Positions 42,314-50,848 of a DNA stretch of 64,000 nt are shown one piece after another. A model generated the notes under the pieces. The model had not been told where the DNA came from and searched no databases. It saw nothing but the letters and a program-made list of their open reading frames with translations. The translations under genes were made by a program, and so were the position numbers. Source of the DNA: Gemmatimonas sp. Its GTDB lineage: Bacteria > Gemmatimonadota > Gemmatimonadetes > Gemmatimonadales > Gemmatimonadaceae. Numbering within the stretch: the first letter of the stretch is position 1; every line of letters begins with the position of its first letter. The stretch covers positions 1 through 64,000 of the forward strand of contig JAABRL010000019.1 in the NCBI GenBank assembly GCA_011390935.1, given 5' to 3'.

Positions 42314-42760
42314 GTGCCCCCCGAAGGTCGCGGTGTTCGACTGGCGATCGTTACCGAGCATCTCGCCGACATGCATGCGCACTCGCCCGCCGACCACGCG
42401 CACGCACTTGCCGTAGCGAGCCTGCAGGCACCGGACGTGACCTTCTGGACGGCGTGGCGCGATGGCGCGCTGTGTGGCTGCGGCGCACTCCGCGCGCTGG
42501 ATGCCACCTCAGGCGAGATCAAGTCGATGCGAACCCGCGCCGCGTATCGTGGTCAGGGCGTGGGTCAGGCCGTGCTCGAGGAAATCCTCCGCGAAGCACG
42601 GGCGCGCGACTACACCCGCGTCTATTTGGAAACCGGCACCGGACCCGCGTTTGCCGCCGCGCATGCGCTGTATCGCAAGAACGGTTTCGACTGGTGCGGA
42701 GCATTCGGCCACTACATCGCGTCGACGTTCAACGTGTTCATGGTGAAGTCACTGGCGTAG
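42314..42760 (+). CDS. GNAT-family N-acetyltransferase
   Basis: The protein has the GNAT core: VTFWTAWRDGALCGCGALRA, GEIKSMRTRAAYRGQGVGQA (acetyl-CoA loop R-x-x-G-x-G) then VLEEILREARARDYTRVYLE and TGTGPAFAAAHALYRKNGFD. The acetyl acceptor is unknown. The start is uncertain: GTG 42314 gives about 148 residues, while an in-frame start at 42245 adds a non-conserved stretch. It is divergent from the ArsR gene. Confidence 0.85.
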   Translation: MPPEGRGVRLAIVTEHLADMHAHSPADHAHALAVASLQAPDVTFWTAWRDGALCGCGALRALDATSGEIKSMRTRAAYRGQGVGQAVLEEILREARARDYTRVYLETGTGPAFAAAHALYRKNGFDWCGAFGHYIASTFNVFMVKSLA

Positions 42761-42784
42761 TCACTGCGGCGTGAGCGCGAGTCG

Positions 42785-42905
42785 CGAAATGCGGATCCAA
42801 TACTTCGAGCACGCCCTCGAACACCTCGTCCAGGTTGATCATCCCGAATCGCCCCGCGCCGACCAGCGTCACCACCGGCTGCAACGCGATGCGGTGGGTG
42901 GCCAC
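42785..42905 (-). pseudogene. Possible remnant of a CBS-domain protein
   Basis: On the minus strand ATHRIALQPVVTLVGAGRFG then MINLDEVFEGVLEVLDPHF has the look of the second half of a CBS domain (VV...GRF.GMINLDEV...L). The frame is not supported upstream, where it becomes an Arg-rich shadow of a tandem repeat. This is a weak call. Confidence 0.3.
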
Positions 42906-42976
42906 GTCGGCGCGACATCTCCCGCGCAGGCGCTGCAGGCTGCGATGATGGCAATGACGGCCGTCCGTGCCCGCAT

Positions 42977-43015
42977 GCCGACGACGCTCGGGCCGACGAC
43001 GCTCGGGCCGACGAC
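42977..43015. repeat. 15-base tandem repeat, 2.6 copies
   Basis: The unit GCCGACGACGCTCGG is repeated perfectly in tandem twice with a partial third copy, in a region without a gene. It is a small satellite and a place where copy number may vary. Confidence 0.7.
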
Positions 43016-43151
43016 GTTTCGGTGCAACTCCAGACGATACCGCGACGCCGGCCGTCGGACGCAGCACTCGCCAACGCGGCGGCACGCAGTTGCGGTGTCA
43101 TGTTACATATCGGGTGACCCGCTCGTGGCCCCGTCACGCCTTGGAGATGAG

Positions 43152-44849
43152 ATGATTCGAGTCCGGTTCCGCGTCGTCCCGATCGTCGCCCTGCTCACCC
43201 TCACGACGGTATACGCATCGCGCACGCACGCGCAGCCGTGGGCGCCCCAGAACCGCCCCGACGTGTCGGGTCGAGAGGCCGCGGTGGTGTCCGACCACCC
43301 ACTGGCGAGTGCCGCCGGCTACGAGGTGCTGCGGCGCGGTGGCAATGCGGTGGACGCCGCGGTGACTGTGGCCGGTGTGCTGGCCGTGGTGCGCCCGCAC
43401 ATGAACGGCGTGGGTGGTGACGCGTTCGGGCTCTTCTACGACAAGGCCAGCGGACAGGTGACGGCGCTCAACGGCAGCGGACGCACCGGCGCGCTCGCCA
43501 CGCCAGCGTTTTTCGCCGAACTCGGCCACACCACCATGCCGTCCTCCGGTCCGCTCACAATCACCGTGCCGGGCGCGGTGGCCGCGTGGGAGGCCGCCCT
43601 CGAGCGCTACGGCACGATCACACTCGCCGAAGCGCTCGCGCCCGCCATTCGTCTGGCGGCTGACGGATGGGCTGTGACCACCACGCTCGAGCGTGACATC
43701 GGCACGAGCGTGCGCCGCCTCAACGAAGGCGGACGGGCGATCTTCGCAGCCGATGGCTCGCTCCCGCCCGTGGGCGCGCTGCTGCGAAACCCGGCGCTCG
43801 CCAGCACACTCACCACCATTGCGCAAGGCGGCGCGGACGCGTTCTATCGCGGCCCCATTGGCGAAACGCTGGCGCGATTCGTGGAGGCCGAGGGTGGGTA
43901 TCTGCGCGCGTCGGACTTTGGCGCCCACACCGTGGAGTGGGTCGACCCGATCTCCATGGAGTTCGCCGGCGGTCGCCGCGTCTTCGCCATGCCGCCCAAC
44001 AGCCAGGGACTCGTCCAGCTGCAGCAGCTCGCGCTGGCCGAGTCGTTCGATCTGGCATCGCTCGGCCACAACTCGGCCGCGTACCTGCATACGCTGATCG
44101 AAACGAAGCGACTCGCCTTCGCCGATCGCGATCGGTGGGTGGCCGACCCCCGTCTTGCACAAGTGCCAGTGGACGCGCTGCTCAACCGGGACTACCTGCG
44201 CACGCGCGCAGCGCTCGTGGGCAGAGCGGCGGCGCCAATGGTGACGCACGGATTTGGCGAGACCCTCACGAACGAGCCGGCGAGCGGCGATGGGGACACG
44301 GTCTATCTGATGGTCGTGGATCGTGATGGCAACGCGGTGAGCTGGATTCAGAGTCTCTTCTCGAGCTTCGGGTCAGGGCTTGTAGAGCCCACAACCGGTG
44401 TGGTGCTGCACAACCGCGGTGCCGGGTTCGAACTCGACGCGCGCCATCCGAGTGTGATGGCACCTGGCAAACGCCCGTTCCATACGCTCACCCCCATGCT
44501 GGTCACCGATGCGAACGGGCTCCGCATGACGATCGGCACCCCGGGCGGACACGGACAGCCCCAGTTCCTGACGCAGGTGTATCACAACATCTTCACCTTC
44601 GGCATGACGCCACAGCGCGCGGTCGAAGCGCCGCGCTTCATTCACAATCGCGGCGTGCGTTCGCAGGTCGAGGACCGCGTCGCCACCGAGGTCTTCGACG
44701 CGTTGCGCGAACGCGGGCACCGGGTGGATGCGGTCGCAGACTGGACGGCCACGTTCGGCGGCGTGCAGGTGATCTTCATCGATCCGGTCTCGGGGACGCG
44801 CCGTACGGGAGCCGATCCACGGCGCGAGGCGTACGCGCTCGCGTATTGA
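43152..44849 (+). CDS. Gamma-glutamyltransferase-family protein
   Basis: The 565-residue protein has a signal peptide (VRFRVVPIVALLTLTTVYAS). The GGT core follows: SGREAAVVSDHPLASAAGYE, VLRRGGNAVDAAVTVAGVLA, then VRPHMNGVGGDAFGLFYDKA, and the autoprocessing Thr in ASGDGDTVYLMVVDRDGNAV. The SWIQSLFSSFGSG segment is near the small-subunit start. The enzyme self-cleaves into two subunits at the Thr and hydrolyses or transfers gamma-glutamyl groups in the periplasm. GGAG five bases before the ATG at 43152 decides the start. The family's glutathione specificity is not certain here. Confidence 0.88.
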   Translation: MIRVRFRVVPIVALLTLTTVYASRTHAQPWAPQNRPDVSGREAAVVSDHPLASAAGYEVLRRGGNAVDAAVTVAGVLAVVRPHMNGVGGDAFGLFYDKASGQVTALNGSGRTGALATPAFFAELGHTTMPSSGPLTITVPGAVAAWEAALERYGTITLAEALAPAIRLAADGWAVTTTLERDIGTSVRRLNEGGRAIFAADGSLPPVGALLRNPALASTLTTIAQGGADAFYRGPIGETLARFVEAEGGYLRASDFGAHTVEWVDPISMEFAGGRRVFAMPPNSQGLVQLQQLALAESFDLASLGHNSAAYLHTLIETKRLAFADRDRWVADPRLAQVPVDALLNRDYLRTRAALVGRAAAPMVTHGFGETLTNEPASGDGDTVYLMVVDRDGNAVSWIQSLFSSFGSGLVEPTTGVVLHNRGAGFELDARHPSVMAPGKRPFHTLTPMLVTDANGLRMTIGTPGGHGQPQFLTQVYHNIFTFGMTPQRAVEAPRFIHNRGVRSQVEDRVATEVFDALRERGHRVDAVADWTATFGGVQVIFIDPVSGTRRTGADPRREAYALAY

Positions 44850-45032
44850 GGGTGATCGACCGCGCGGCCAGCCGGGCGCGCTCACGTATTGCTCGTGAAT
44901 GACTGATCTGCCTGCGGTCTGCGCGCGCGTGCGCCAGGCCGTTGCGCGATCGGGGGTGGTGGCCCAACATCAAGGGTGCGCGCGGACCGTGTCGCGCGCG
45001 CGGACGCTCACCATGAACGCCGGGCGCACCTG

Positions 45033-45863
45033 ATGCAGTCGGAACTCACCACGGACGTGCAGCAATCGGTGTCGGATGTTGGCGCCTGGTTCGCCGCCAA
45101 TCACTCCCGACTGATCGCTGCCGCCGCGCTCCTCGCCGTTGGGGTCGTGGTGGCGTTCCTGTTGCGGGCCATCGTGGTCCGCCTCGTGAACGCCATCGAG
45201 CGCGCCGTGCCCGGGCGCGCGTTTCGCACCTCCTTCGCGGGGATCGCGCGCGAACGCCGCGCGGCCGACATCCTGGGCGCGATCGCCTTCTGGGCCGCGC
45301 TGCTGTTCTTCATCGCCACCGCGGCCGATGCGATCGGCCTACCACTGCTCAGCAGTGTGGTGGAGAGCTTCTCGCTCTTCGTCCCGCGTGTGTTCGCGGC
45401 GGTGCTCATTCTGGTGGTCGGCCTCGTCGTCGGCAATCTGGCGCGCAGCACGATCACCGCGGCCGCAGCCGGCGCAGGCAGTACGTTCGCCCCCGGACTC
45501 GGGCAGATGGTGCGGATCGCGGTCGTGACATCGGCGGCGCTGATTGCGATGGGCGAACTCGGCGTCGACATCGCCATGCTCACGGCGTTCTTCTCCGTTG
45601 GCCTGGCGGCACTCTTTGGCGGCTTTGCCCTCGCCTTCGGCCTGGGCGCGCGGACCGCCATCAGCAACATCATCGGCTCTCACTATCTGCGTAAATCGTT
45701 TTCGGTAGGACAGACCGTTCGAATCGGGGAGCAGGAGGGGCTGATCGCGGAGCTCACCGCGACCACGGTCGTGCTCGATGTCGCCGAAGGGCGCCTGATC
45801 CTGCCCGCAAAACAGTTCAGCGAAATGCCGGCGCTGCTGGTGATCAAGCGGGAGGTCCCATGA
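45033..45863 (+). CDS. Small mechanosensitive-channel-like (MscS/CmpX type) membrane protein
   Basis: The 276-residue protein has several hydrophobic helices: LIAAAALLAVGVVVAFLLRA, ILGAIAFWAALLFFIATAAD, then VFAAVLILVVGLVVGNLARS. A Gly/Ala-rich pore-like helix (MLTAFFSVGLAALFGGFALA) is followed by a short beta domain (SFSVGQTVRIGEQEGLIAEL, LILPAKQFSEMPALLV). This is the conserved TM-helix type of MscS-like proteins (CmpX family). It is the first gene of a three-gene unit with two MgtE-like genes, overlapping the next by four bases (ATGA). A role in ion or osmotic balance with magnesium transport is inferred. Confidence 0.78.
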   Translation: MQSELTTDVQQSVSDVGAWFAANHSRLIAAAALLAVGVVVAFLLRAIVVRLVNAIERAVPGRAFRTSFAGIARERRAADILGAIAFWAALLFFIATAADAIGLPLLSSVVESFSLFVPRVFAAVLILVVGLVVGNLARSTITAAAAGAGSTFAPGLGQMVRIAVVTSAALIAMGELGVDIAMLTAFFSVGLAALFGGFALAFGLGARTAISNIIGSHYLRKSFSVGQTVRIGEQEGLIAELTATTVVLDVAEGRLILPAKQFSEMPALLVIKREVP

Positions 45864-46762
45864 TCGCGGAGTCCCGGCTCGCGCGTGCCTTTCTCGAATC
45901 GCAGCCCCTGCACGCCGCCATGACCTTGGAGCAGCTGCCCGTCTCCCAGGCGTCGGCCGTGCTGGGCACCGTACCGCATCGCATCGCGGCTACCGTGTTG
46001 CGCGATGTGAACGTCCCCTTCGCGGCCGAATGCCTGGCACACCTCATCACGGCACCCTCGGTGAAGGACGCGGCGGCGATCATCGACCTGCTGTCGCTCG
46101 ACGAAGCGGCCGGCATCGTGCGCGCGCTGGACGCTGAACCACGCGAGCAGTTGCTGGCTGCGCTCAGCGGCAGCGCCCGCGACGCCCTCGTCGCGATCCT
46201 GCCTTACGACAGCGGGACGGCGGGGGCGGTCATGGACTCGAGCGTGTTTCGACTCGCCGAAGATGTGAAGGTGGCAGATGCGCGCACGCGCCTCGCCCGT
46301 GCCGCTCGCGCGCTCCTGCACTATGTGTATGTCGTGGATCGCGAGCAGCACCTGGTCGGTGTGCTCGACATCCCCGAACTGCTCGCGGCGAGCGCTCGCG
46401 ACACGGTGAGCGCGCACATGCATCGCAACCCGCAGCGCATCAGCGTCTTCATGCCCGTGGCGCTCGTCCGCGAACACGCCGGCTGGCATTCGTATCACGC
46501 GTTGCCGGTGGTAGACGACGAGGATCGACTGCTGGGCGCGATTCGGTATCAGACCTTGCGTCGACTCGAACGCGAGTCGGCGCAGCGCGGAGCAGAGCCG
46601 TCGCGGCTGACCGCCGGTGCACTCGCCGAGCTCTTCCAGCTGGGAACCACAGGATTGGTATCCGGGATCGCCGCCACCGCCGCGGACGCGCGTGAGCGCG
46701 ACGTGGTGCGGACACCCATCACCAGCACGGCCGTCGAGGCGGAGGACCGGGATGCGCAGTGA
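45860..46762 (+). CDS. Soluble MgtE-like sensor protein (N domain plus CBS pair, no channel)
   Basis: The 300-residue protein resembles the cytosolic half of MgtE. A helical superhelix (HAAMTLEQLPVSQASAVLGT, IIDLLSLDEAAGIVRALDAE, RDALVAILPYDSGTAGAVMD) is followed by two CBS modules (LLHYVYVVDREQHLVGVLDI and YHALPVVDDEDRLLGAIRYQ). The tail has only short hydrophobic parts and no five-helix channel domain. Such proteins could sense Mg or nucleotides and regulate the true MgtE encoded next (overlap 11 bases). The pairing is unusual. Confidence 0.75.
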   Translation: MIAESRLARAFLESQPLHAAMTLEQLPVSQASAVLGTVPHRIAATVLRDVNVPFAAECLAHLITAPSVKDAAAIIDLLSLDEAAGIVRALDAEPREQLLAALSGSARDALVAILPYDSGTAGAVMDSSVFRLAEDVKVADARTRLARAARALLHYVYVVDREQHLVGVLDIPELLAASARDTVSAHMHRNPQRISVFMPVALVREHAGWHSYHALPVVDDEDRLLGAIRYQTLRRLERESAQRGAEPSRLTAGALAELFQLGTTGLVSGIAATAADARERDVVRTPITSTAVEAEDRDAQ

Positions 46763-48068
46763 CGCACAGCTCGGCATTGCGCGACTGGCGCGCACCTTTC
46801 TGCGCACGTTCCCCGAGGAAGCCGCGCGATATCTCGACGACCTGCCGGCCACGGACATCGCGCGCGTCATGGGGGCGGAGTCGGTGCGACATGCGGTGCC
46901 GGTGATGGAGCGGCTCGAACCCCATCTCGCCGCCGACGTGCTCGCGCTCCTCCCTGACGGCGCGCGGACCAGCCTCGTGGCCGCAATGGAGCCCATGCGA
47001 ACCGTCGCGATGCTTCCGTGGATGGAGACGTCGGCGCGCGAGACGCTCATGCGCACGCTCGAGCCAGCACTCGGGCGTGAACTGCGCATGATGGCGGAGT
47101 ATCCCGCAGAAACCGCCGGCCGCCTCATGGATCCGCGTGTGCTCGCGTTCAAGCCAGGCACGACGGTGCAGCAGGCGCTCGCCCGATTGCGTGCGAAGCA
47201 CGACCACGCCCGGGTGTCTCGCATCAGCGAAGTGCTGTTGGTGGATGAGGAACGCCATCTCACCGGAAGTGTCTCGATTCAGCGCCTGGCGCTTGCGGAG
47301 CCCACCGCGTTCCTCGATACCCTCGTCGAGACGACCGGCACGGTGCAGGCGATCGATCCGCAGGAGGATGTCGTCGAGCGCTTCAGTAGCGGTCGCCTGT
47401 CGCATCTCCCGGTACTCGACTTCGAGGGGCGTCTGCTGGGCATCATTCGGCAGGACACGTTGGCGCAAACGGCCACGGAAGACGTGGCGGGCGACATGCT
47501 GTCGATGGTGGGTGCGAGCCGACAGGAGCGTGCGCTATCGCCAGTGGGGTTTGCGGTACGCAAGCGACTCCCGTGGCTGGAGATCAACCTCGCGACCGCG
47601 TTCCTGGCGGCCTCGGTCGTGGGCATTTTCGAGGGTACGATCGCGCGTTTCACACAACTCGCGGTGCTCCTGCCGATCGTGGCCGGTCAGGCGGGCAACA
47701 CGGGTGCGCAGGCGCTCGCCGTCACCATGCGAGGCCTCGCCATGCGGGAAATCCGCATCGGCCAATGGCCGGGCGTGGTGCGCAAGGAGGCCGGCGTCGC
47801 CCTTGTGAACAGCCTCGCGGTCGCACTCACCACAGCCGTCGGTGTCTGGCTCTGGAGTCGCTCCACCGGACTCGCGCTCGTGATCGGCAGTTCGATGGTG
47901 CTGTCCATGGTCGCAGCCGGCATCGCCGGCGTGCTCGTACCCACCGCGCTCACCATGATCGGGCAGGACCCGGCGCAGTCGTCATCCATCATTCTCACGA
48001 CGGTCACCGACATCGTGGGATTCGCGAGCTTTCTCGGCATCGCCACCCTGCTCGCGAACATGCTGTAG
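46752..48068 (+). CDS. mgtE: MgtE-family magnesium transporter
   Basis: The 438-residue protein has the MgtE N domain (ARTFLRTFPEEAARYLDDLP, MMAEYPAETAGRLMDPRVLA). CBS modules follow (VSRISEVLLVDEERHLTGSV, SHLPVLDFEGRLLGIIRQDT). The channel domain has the signature LLPIVAGQAGNTGAQALAVT and helices MREIRIGQWPGVVRKEAGVA, VGVWLWSRSTGLALVIGSSM and a final IGFASFLGIATLLANML-like segment. It carries Mg2+ into the cell and closes at high internal Mg2+. GGAGGA precedes the ATG at 46752. Coupled to a soluble paralogue upstream. Confidence 0.9.
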   Translation: MRSDAQLGIARLARTFLRTFPEEAARYLDDLPATDIARVMGAESVRHAVPVMERLEPHLAADVLALLPDGARTSLVAAMEPMRTVAMLPWMETSARETLMRTLEPALGRELRMMAEYPAETAGRLMDPRVLAFKPGTTVQQALARLRAKHDHARVSRISEVLLVDEERHLTGSVSIQRLALAEPTAFLDTLVETTGTVQAIDPQEDVVERFSSGRLSHLPVLDFEGRLLGIIRQDTLAQTATEDVAGDMLSMVGASRQERALSPVGFAVRKRLPWLEINLATAFLAASVVGIFEGTIARFTQLAVLLPIVAGQAGNTGAQALAVTMRGLAMREIRIGQWPGVVRKEAGVALVNSLAVALTTAVGVWLWSRSTGLALVIGSSMVLSMVAAGIAGVLVPTALTMIGQDPAQSSSIILTTVTDIVGFASFLGIATLLANML

Positions 48069-48119
48069 GTACGCCATCGCACTCGACAGACCGATGCGTC
48101 CGGCCTGCCGAGCGTCGCA

Positions 48120-48380
48120 TCAGATCGCGCGATGTGGCTGCGGATCAAAGCGCTCAATGCGGTCACGCGAATAGCCGGGATCGCGATTCGATACGACATC
48201 ACCACCCATCTTCGAAAACCACATGGCGGCGTGCACTGCCACACCCGCCAGAATCAAACCCGCGCCGATGAGAAACATGGAGACTCCGTCGAAAACGGTG
48301 TTCCAACGTGAAGCGTTGACGGAATGTCGTCGCTGCGTATCGTTGGGATCAGCCGCTTGCTGAGTGTAGCGACGATTCAC
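48120..48380 (-). CDS. Small membrane protein (86 aa)
   Basis: The protein has a polar N-terminus (NRRYTQQAADPNDTQRRHSV), one hydrophobic helix (DGVSMFLIGAGLILAGVAVH) and a charged tail (RDPGYSRDRIERFDPQPH). Convergent to mgtE. Its codon use and clear single-helix design support a gene, but no family is known. Confidence 0.5.
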   Translation of the reverse strand: MNRRYTQQAADPNDTQRRHSVNASRWNTVFDGVSMFLIGAGLILAGVAVHAAMWFSKMGGDVVSNRDPGYSRDRIERFDPQPHRAI

Positions 48381-48503
48381 CTGTGTGCGAATTGTCCGAA
48401 ACGGCTATATCACGTGGTAGAGTGTACGATCAGTCACAGGGGCCAGCGTGCGGTGTACCGCACGGGGGCATATCAGACGTGACTTTCTTCGGGTTCCGCC
48501 ATC

Positions 48504-49769
48504 ATGTCGCAACTACCGACCGCAGGTTCCACGACGCATCGTGTCTCGTTCGCCAACATGAACGGCGACACCCTCACCGGACGTCTCGAGCTGCCCCTCG
48601 ATCGCACCCCACACGCGTACGCCGTGTTTGCGCACTGTTTCACCTGCGGCAAGGATCTGCGCGGTGCGGTGGAGCTCACTCGCGCACTGACGCGCGATGG
48701 TTTCGGGGTGCTGCGTTTCGATTTCACCGGACTCGGTGAAAGCGCCGGCGAGTTCGCAGACACCACCTTTTCGTCCACGGCCGACGACATCGTCTCCGCA
48801 TGCGAGTTCCTCACGCGTGAGTACGACGCGCCACAGCTGCTGATCGGACATTCGCTTGGGGGAACCGCCGCGCTGCGCGCGGTCGGACGAGTGCCGTCCG
48901 TGAAAGCACTCGCCACCATCGGCGCACCGGCCGACGCCGAGCACGTCACGCACCTGTTTAGCGATCACCTGCGCACGCTTGAAACCGAGGGTGACGCCGA
49001 GGTCACGATCGCGGGACGGTCCTTCACGCTGCGCCGTGCCTTTCTCGATGACGCGCGTGCGACGAACATGGATGCGAGCCTCGAGGCCATGCGCACGCCG
49101 CTGCTCGTCATGCACGCACCACTCGATGAGGTCGTCGGGCTGCGCAACGCCGAACGCATCTTCAAGGGTGCGTGGCACCCGAAGAGTTTTGTCGCGTTGG
49201 ACGGCGCGGACCATCTGCTCTCCAGTGCGAGTGAGGCGACGTATGCGGCACGCGTGCTGGCGGCGTGGGCATCGCGTTATGTCGCCGAGGCCGAGACACC
49301 AACGATTGAAGCGCTGGTAGCACGAGAGGACGTGGTGACCCGCACGGGCGCGACGGGCTTTCGCACCGAGATCCGCGCGGGCGCTCACGGCTTCGAAGCC
49401 GACGAACCGGCAGCCGTCGGCGGTGAGGATGCCGGCCCATCGCCGTACGATCTGCTGCTCGCGTCGCTCGGCGCGTGCACGGGCATGACATTGCGCATGT
49501 ACGCCGATCGCAAGCGGTGGCCACTGGAATCGGCGGTGGTGCATCTGACACATTCCCGTGTACACGCCGTCGATGGATTGGCAGCGGGCACCGGTGATGC
49601 AAGAACCGATCAGATCGAGCGTGTGATCGAACTGACGGGCGCACTCGATGACGAGCAGCGCGCACGGCTGCTGGAGATTGCGGAACGGTGTCCGGTGCAC
49701 CGCACGTTGGAGCGCGGCGTGAACGTCACGACGCGATACGAGATGGATCAGCCCTCAGGAGGTGAGTGA
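48504..49769 (+). CDS. Bifunctional alpha/beta hydrolase - OsmC fusion protein
   Basis: The 421-residue protein combines two parts. Residues 1-260 form an alpha/beta hydrolase: AHCFTCGKDLRGAVELTRAL, LRFDFTGLGES, nucleophile LIGHSLGGTAALRAV, acid and His in SFVALDGADHLLSS. Residues 280-421 form an OsmC peroxidase-like domain: GFRTEIRAGAHGFEADEPAA, SPYDLLLASLGACTGMTLRM (catalytic Cys) then ERCPVHRTLERGVNV (second Cys). This fusion exists as a known family; it is thought to act in peroxide or thiol detoxification. A coupled DUF2007 gene follows. Confidence 0.88.
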   Translation: MSQLPTAGSTTHRVSFANMNGDTLTGRLELPLDRTPHAYAVFAHCFTCGKDLRGAVELTRALTRDGFGVLRFDFTGLGESAGEFADTTFSSTADDIVSACEFLTREYDAPQLLIGHSLGGTAALRAVGRVPSVKALATIGAPADAEHVTHLFSDHLRTLETEGDAEVTIAGRSFTLRRAFLDDARATNMDASLEAMRTPLLVMHAPLDEVVGLRNAERIFKGAWHPKSFVALDGADHLLSSASEATYAARVLAAWASRYVAEAETPTIEALVAREDVVTRTGATGFRTEIRAGAHGFEADEPAAVGGEDAGPSPYDLLLASLGACTGMTLRMYADRKRWPLESAVVHLTHSRVHAVDGLAAGTGDARTDQIERVIELTGALDDEQRARLLEIAERCPVHRTLERGVNVTTRYEMDQPSGGE

Positions 49770-49993
49770 TGAGCGACACCGCGCAGTGGGTGCATCTCGG
49801 CACCTTCAACACCGGGCTCGAAGCCGATATCGTGCGCGCCGCATTGGAAGCGGAAGACATCCCGGTGCTGGTGAAGGGTGACAATCCCGGCATCTTCGGG
49901 GCGTCGTACCAGGGCGTGGTCACGGGCGGGATCGAACTGCTGGTACCCGACGTGGAGCTGCAGCGTGCTCGTGACCTGATGCCGGAGACGTGA
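49769..49993 (+). CDS. DUF2007-family small protein
   Basis: The 74-residue protein starts at the ATG at 49769 with GGAGG seven bases upstream. It shows the DUF2007 pattern: HLGTFNTGLEADIVRAALEA, EDIPVLVKGDN, GGIELLVPDVELQRARDLM. The family is described as putative signal transduction and binds partner proteins or peptidases. The start overlaps the previous stop (TGATG), indicating coupling with the hydrolase-OsmC protein. Confidence 0.82.
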   Translation: MSDTAQWVHLGTFNTGLEADIVRAALEAEDIPVLVKGDNPGIFGASYQGVVTGGIELLVPDVELQRARDLMPET

Positions 49994-50272
49994 GCTGCGA
50001 CGCCGCGCGCTGTGCGGAGTCGACCCTGGTCGTACTGTCAGCACGGAATCACGGCGCGGGACCCTTGTAGCCGATTGATTCATTCTTCCGTGCGTTCCCG
50101 GCTTGGTTGCAGTTGCGGGTAAGGTACAACTCGCCCCTGCGGCCAATAGCTCGCCGCCGCAAGCCCGAGACAAACTACAGAGGACACAGAGGCCACGGCT
50201 GACCACAGTCACTGGCGTCTCCACTCGGCGTTTGTCCGCGCTCAGCCCGGCTCGTCCGGCGAGGAATGATTC

Positions 50273-50848
50273 ATGGCGCATGATGTGCAGGAGAGCGGTG
50301 GGGTGCGTGTCGTCAGCACCGCCATCACGATACAACGCCCGCAACGCGAGGTGTACGCGCAGTGGCGAAACCTGTCAGGGTTGCCACGATTTCTGCAGCA
50401 TGTGAAATCTGTGTCCGAAGAGGGCGAGCGCTCGCACTGGGTCGTCGACGCGCCCGGCGGCGCGATGGAGTGGGATGCCGAGATCACCGCCGACGTGCCC
50501 GGACAGGTGATTCGCTGGAAATCGGTGGGCGATGCCACGGTCGTACAGCGTGGAGAGATCCGGTTCACGCATGCGCGACAAGGGCGCGGCACGGAGGTCT
50601 ACGTCACCGTCGGCTATCGGCCGCCGGGCGGGCGATTGGGCGTGGGCGTCGCGAAGGTGATGGGCAAGGGCCCGGGCATCCAGATCGACACCGACCTGCA
50701 TCGGTTCAAGCAGTTCATGGAGACAGGCGAGATTGCCACGACGCATGGCCAGACGCGTGGCACGGCGCAGCAGGACGAGTGGCAAGAGGAACAGACGACC
50801 GCAGACGAGCCCGACGCCGAGTCACGGAACGGAGGCGGTCCTTCATGA
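50273..50848 (+). CDS. SRPBCC (polyketide cyclase/dehydrase-like) family protein
   Basis: The 191-residue protein begins ARDVQESGG-like and has VVSTAITIQRPQREVYAQWR, NLSGLPRFLQHVKSVSEEGE, WVVDAPGGAMEWDAEITADV then PGQVIRWKSVGDATVVQRGE, a typical lipid-binding START-like fold. An acidic tail (DEWQEEQTTADEPDAESRN) is low-complexity. It is coupled to the alcohol dehydrogenase encoded next (ATGA at 50845). The pairing with a Zn dehydrogenase is seen in stress-related clusters. Confidence 0.82.
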   Translation: MAHDVQESGGVRVVSTAITIQRPQREVYAQWRNLSGLPRFLQHVKSVSEEGERSHWVVDAPGGAMEWDAEITADVPGQVIRWKSVGDATVVQRGEIRFTHARQGRGTEVYVTVGYRPPGGRLGVGVAKVMGKGPGIQIDTDLHRFKQFMETGEIATTHGQTRGTAQQDEWQEEQTTADEPDAESRNGGGPS

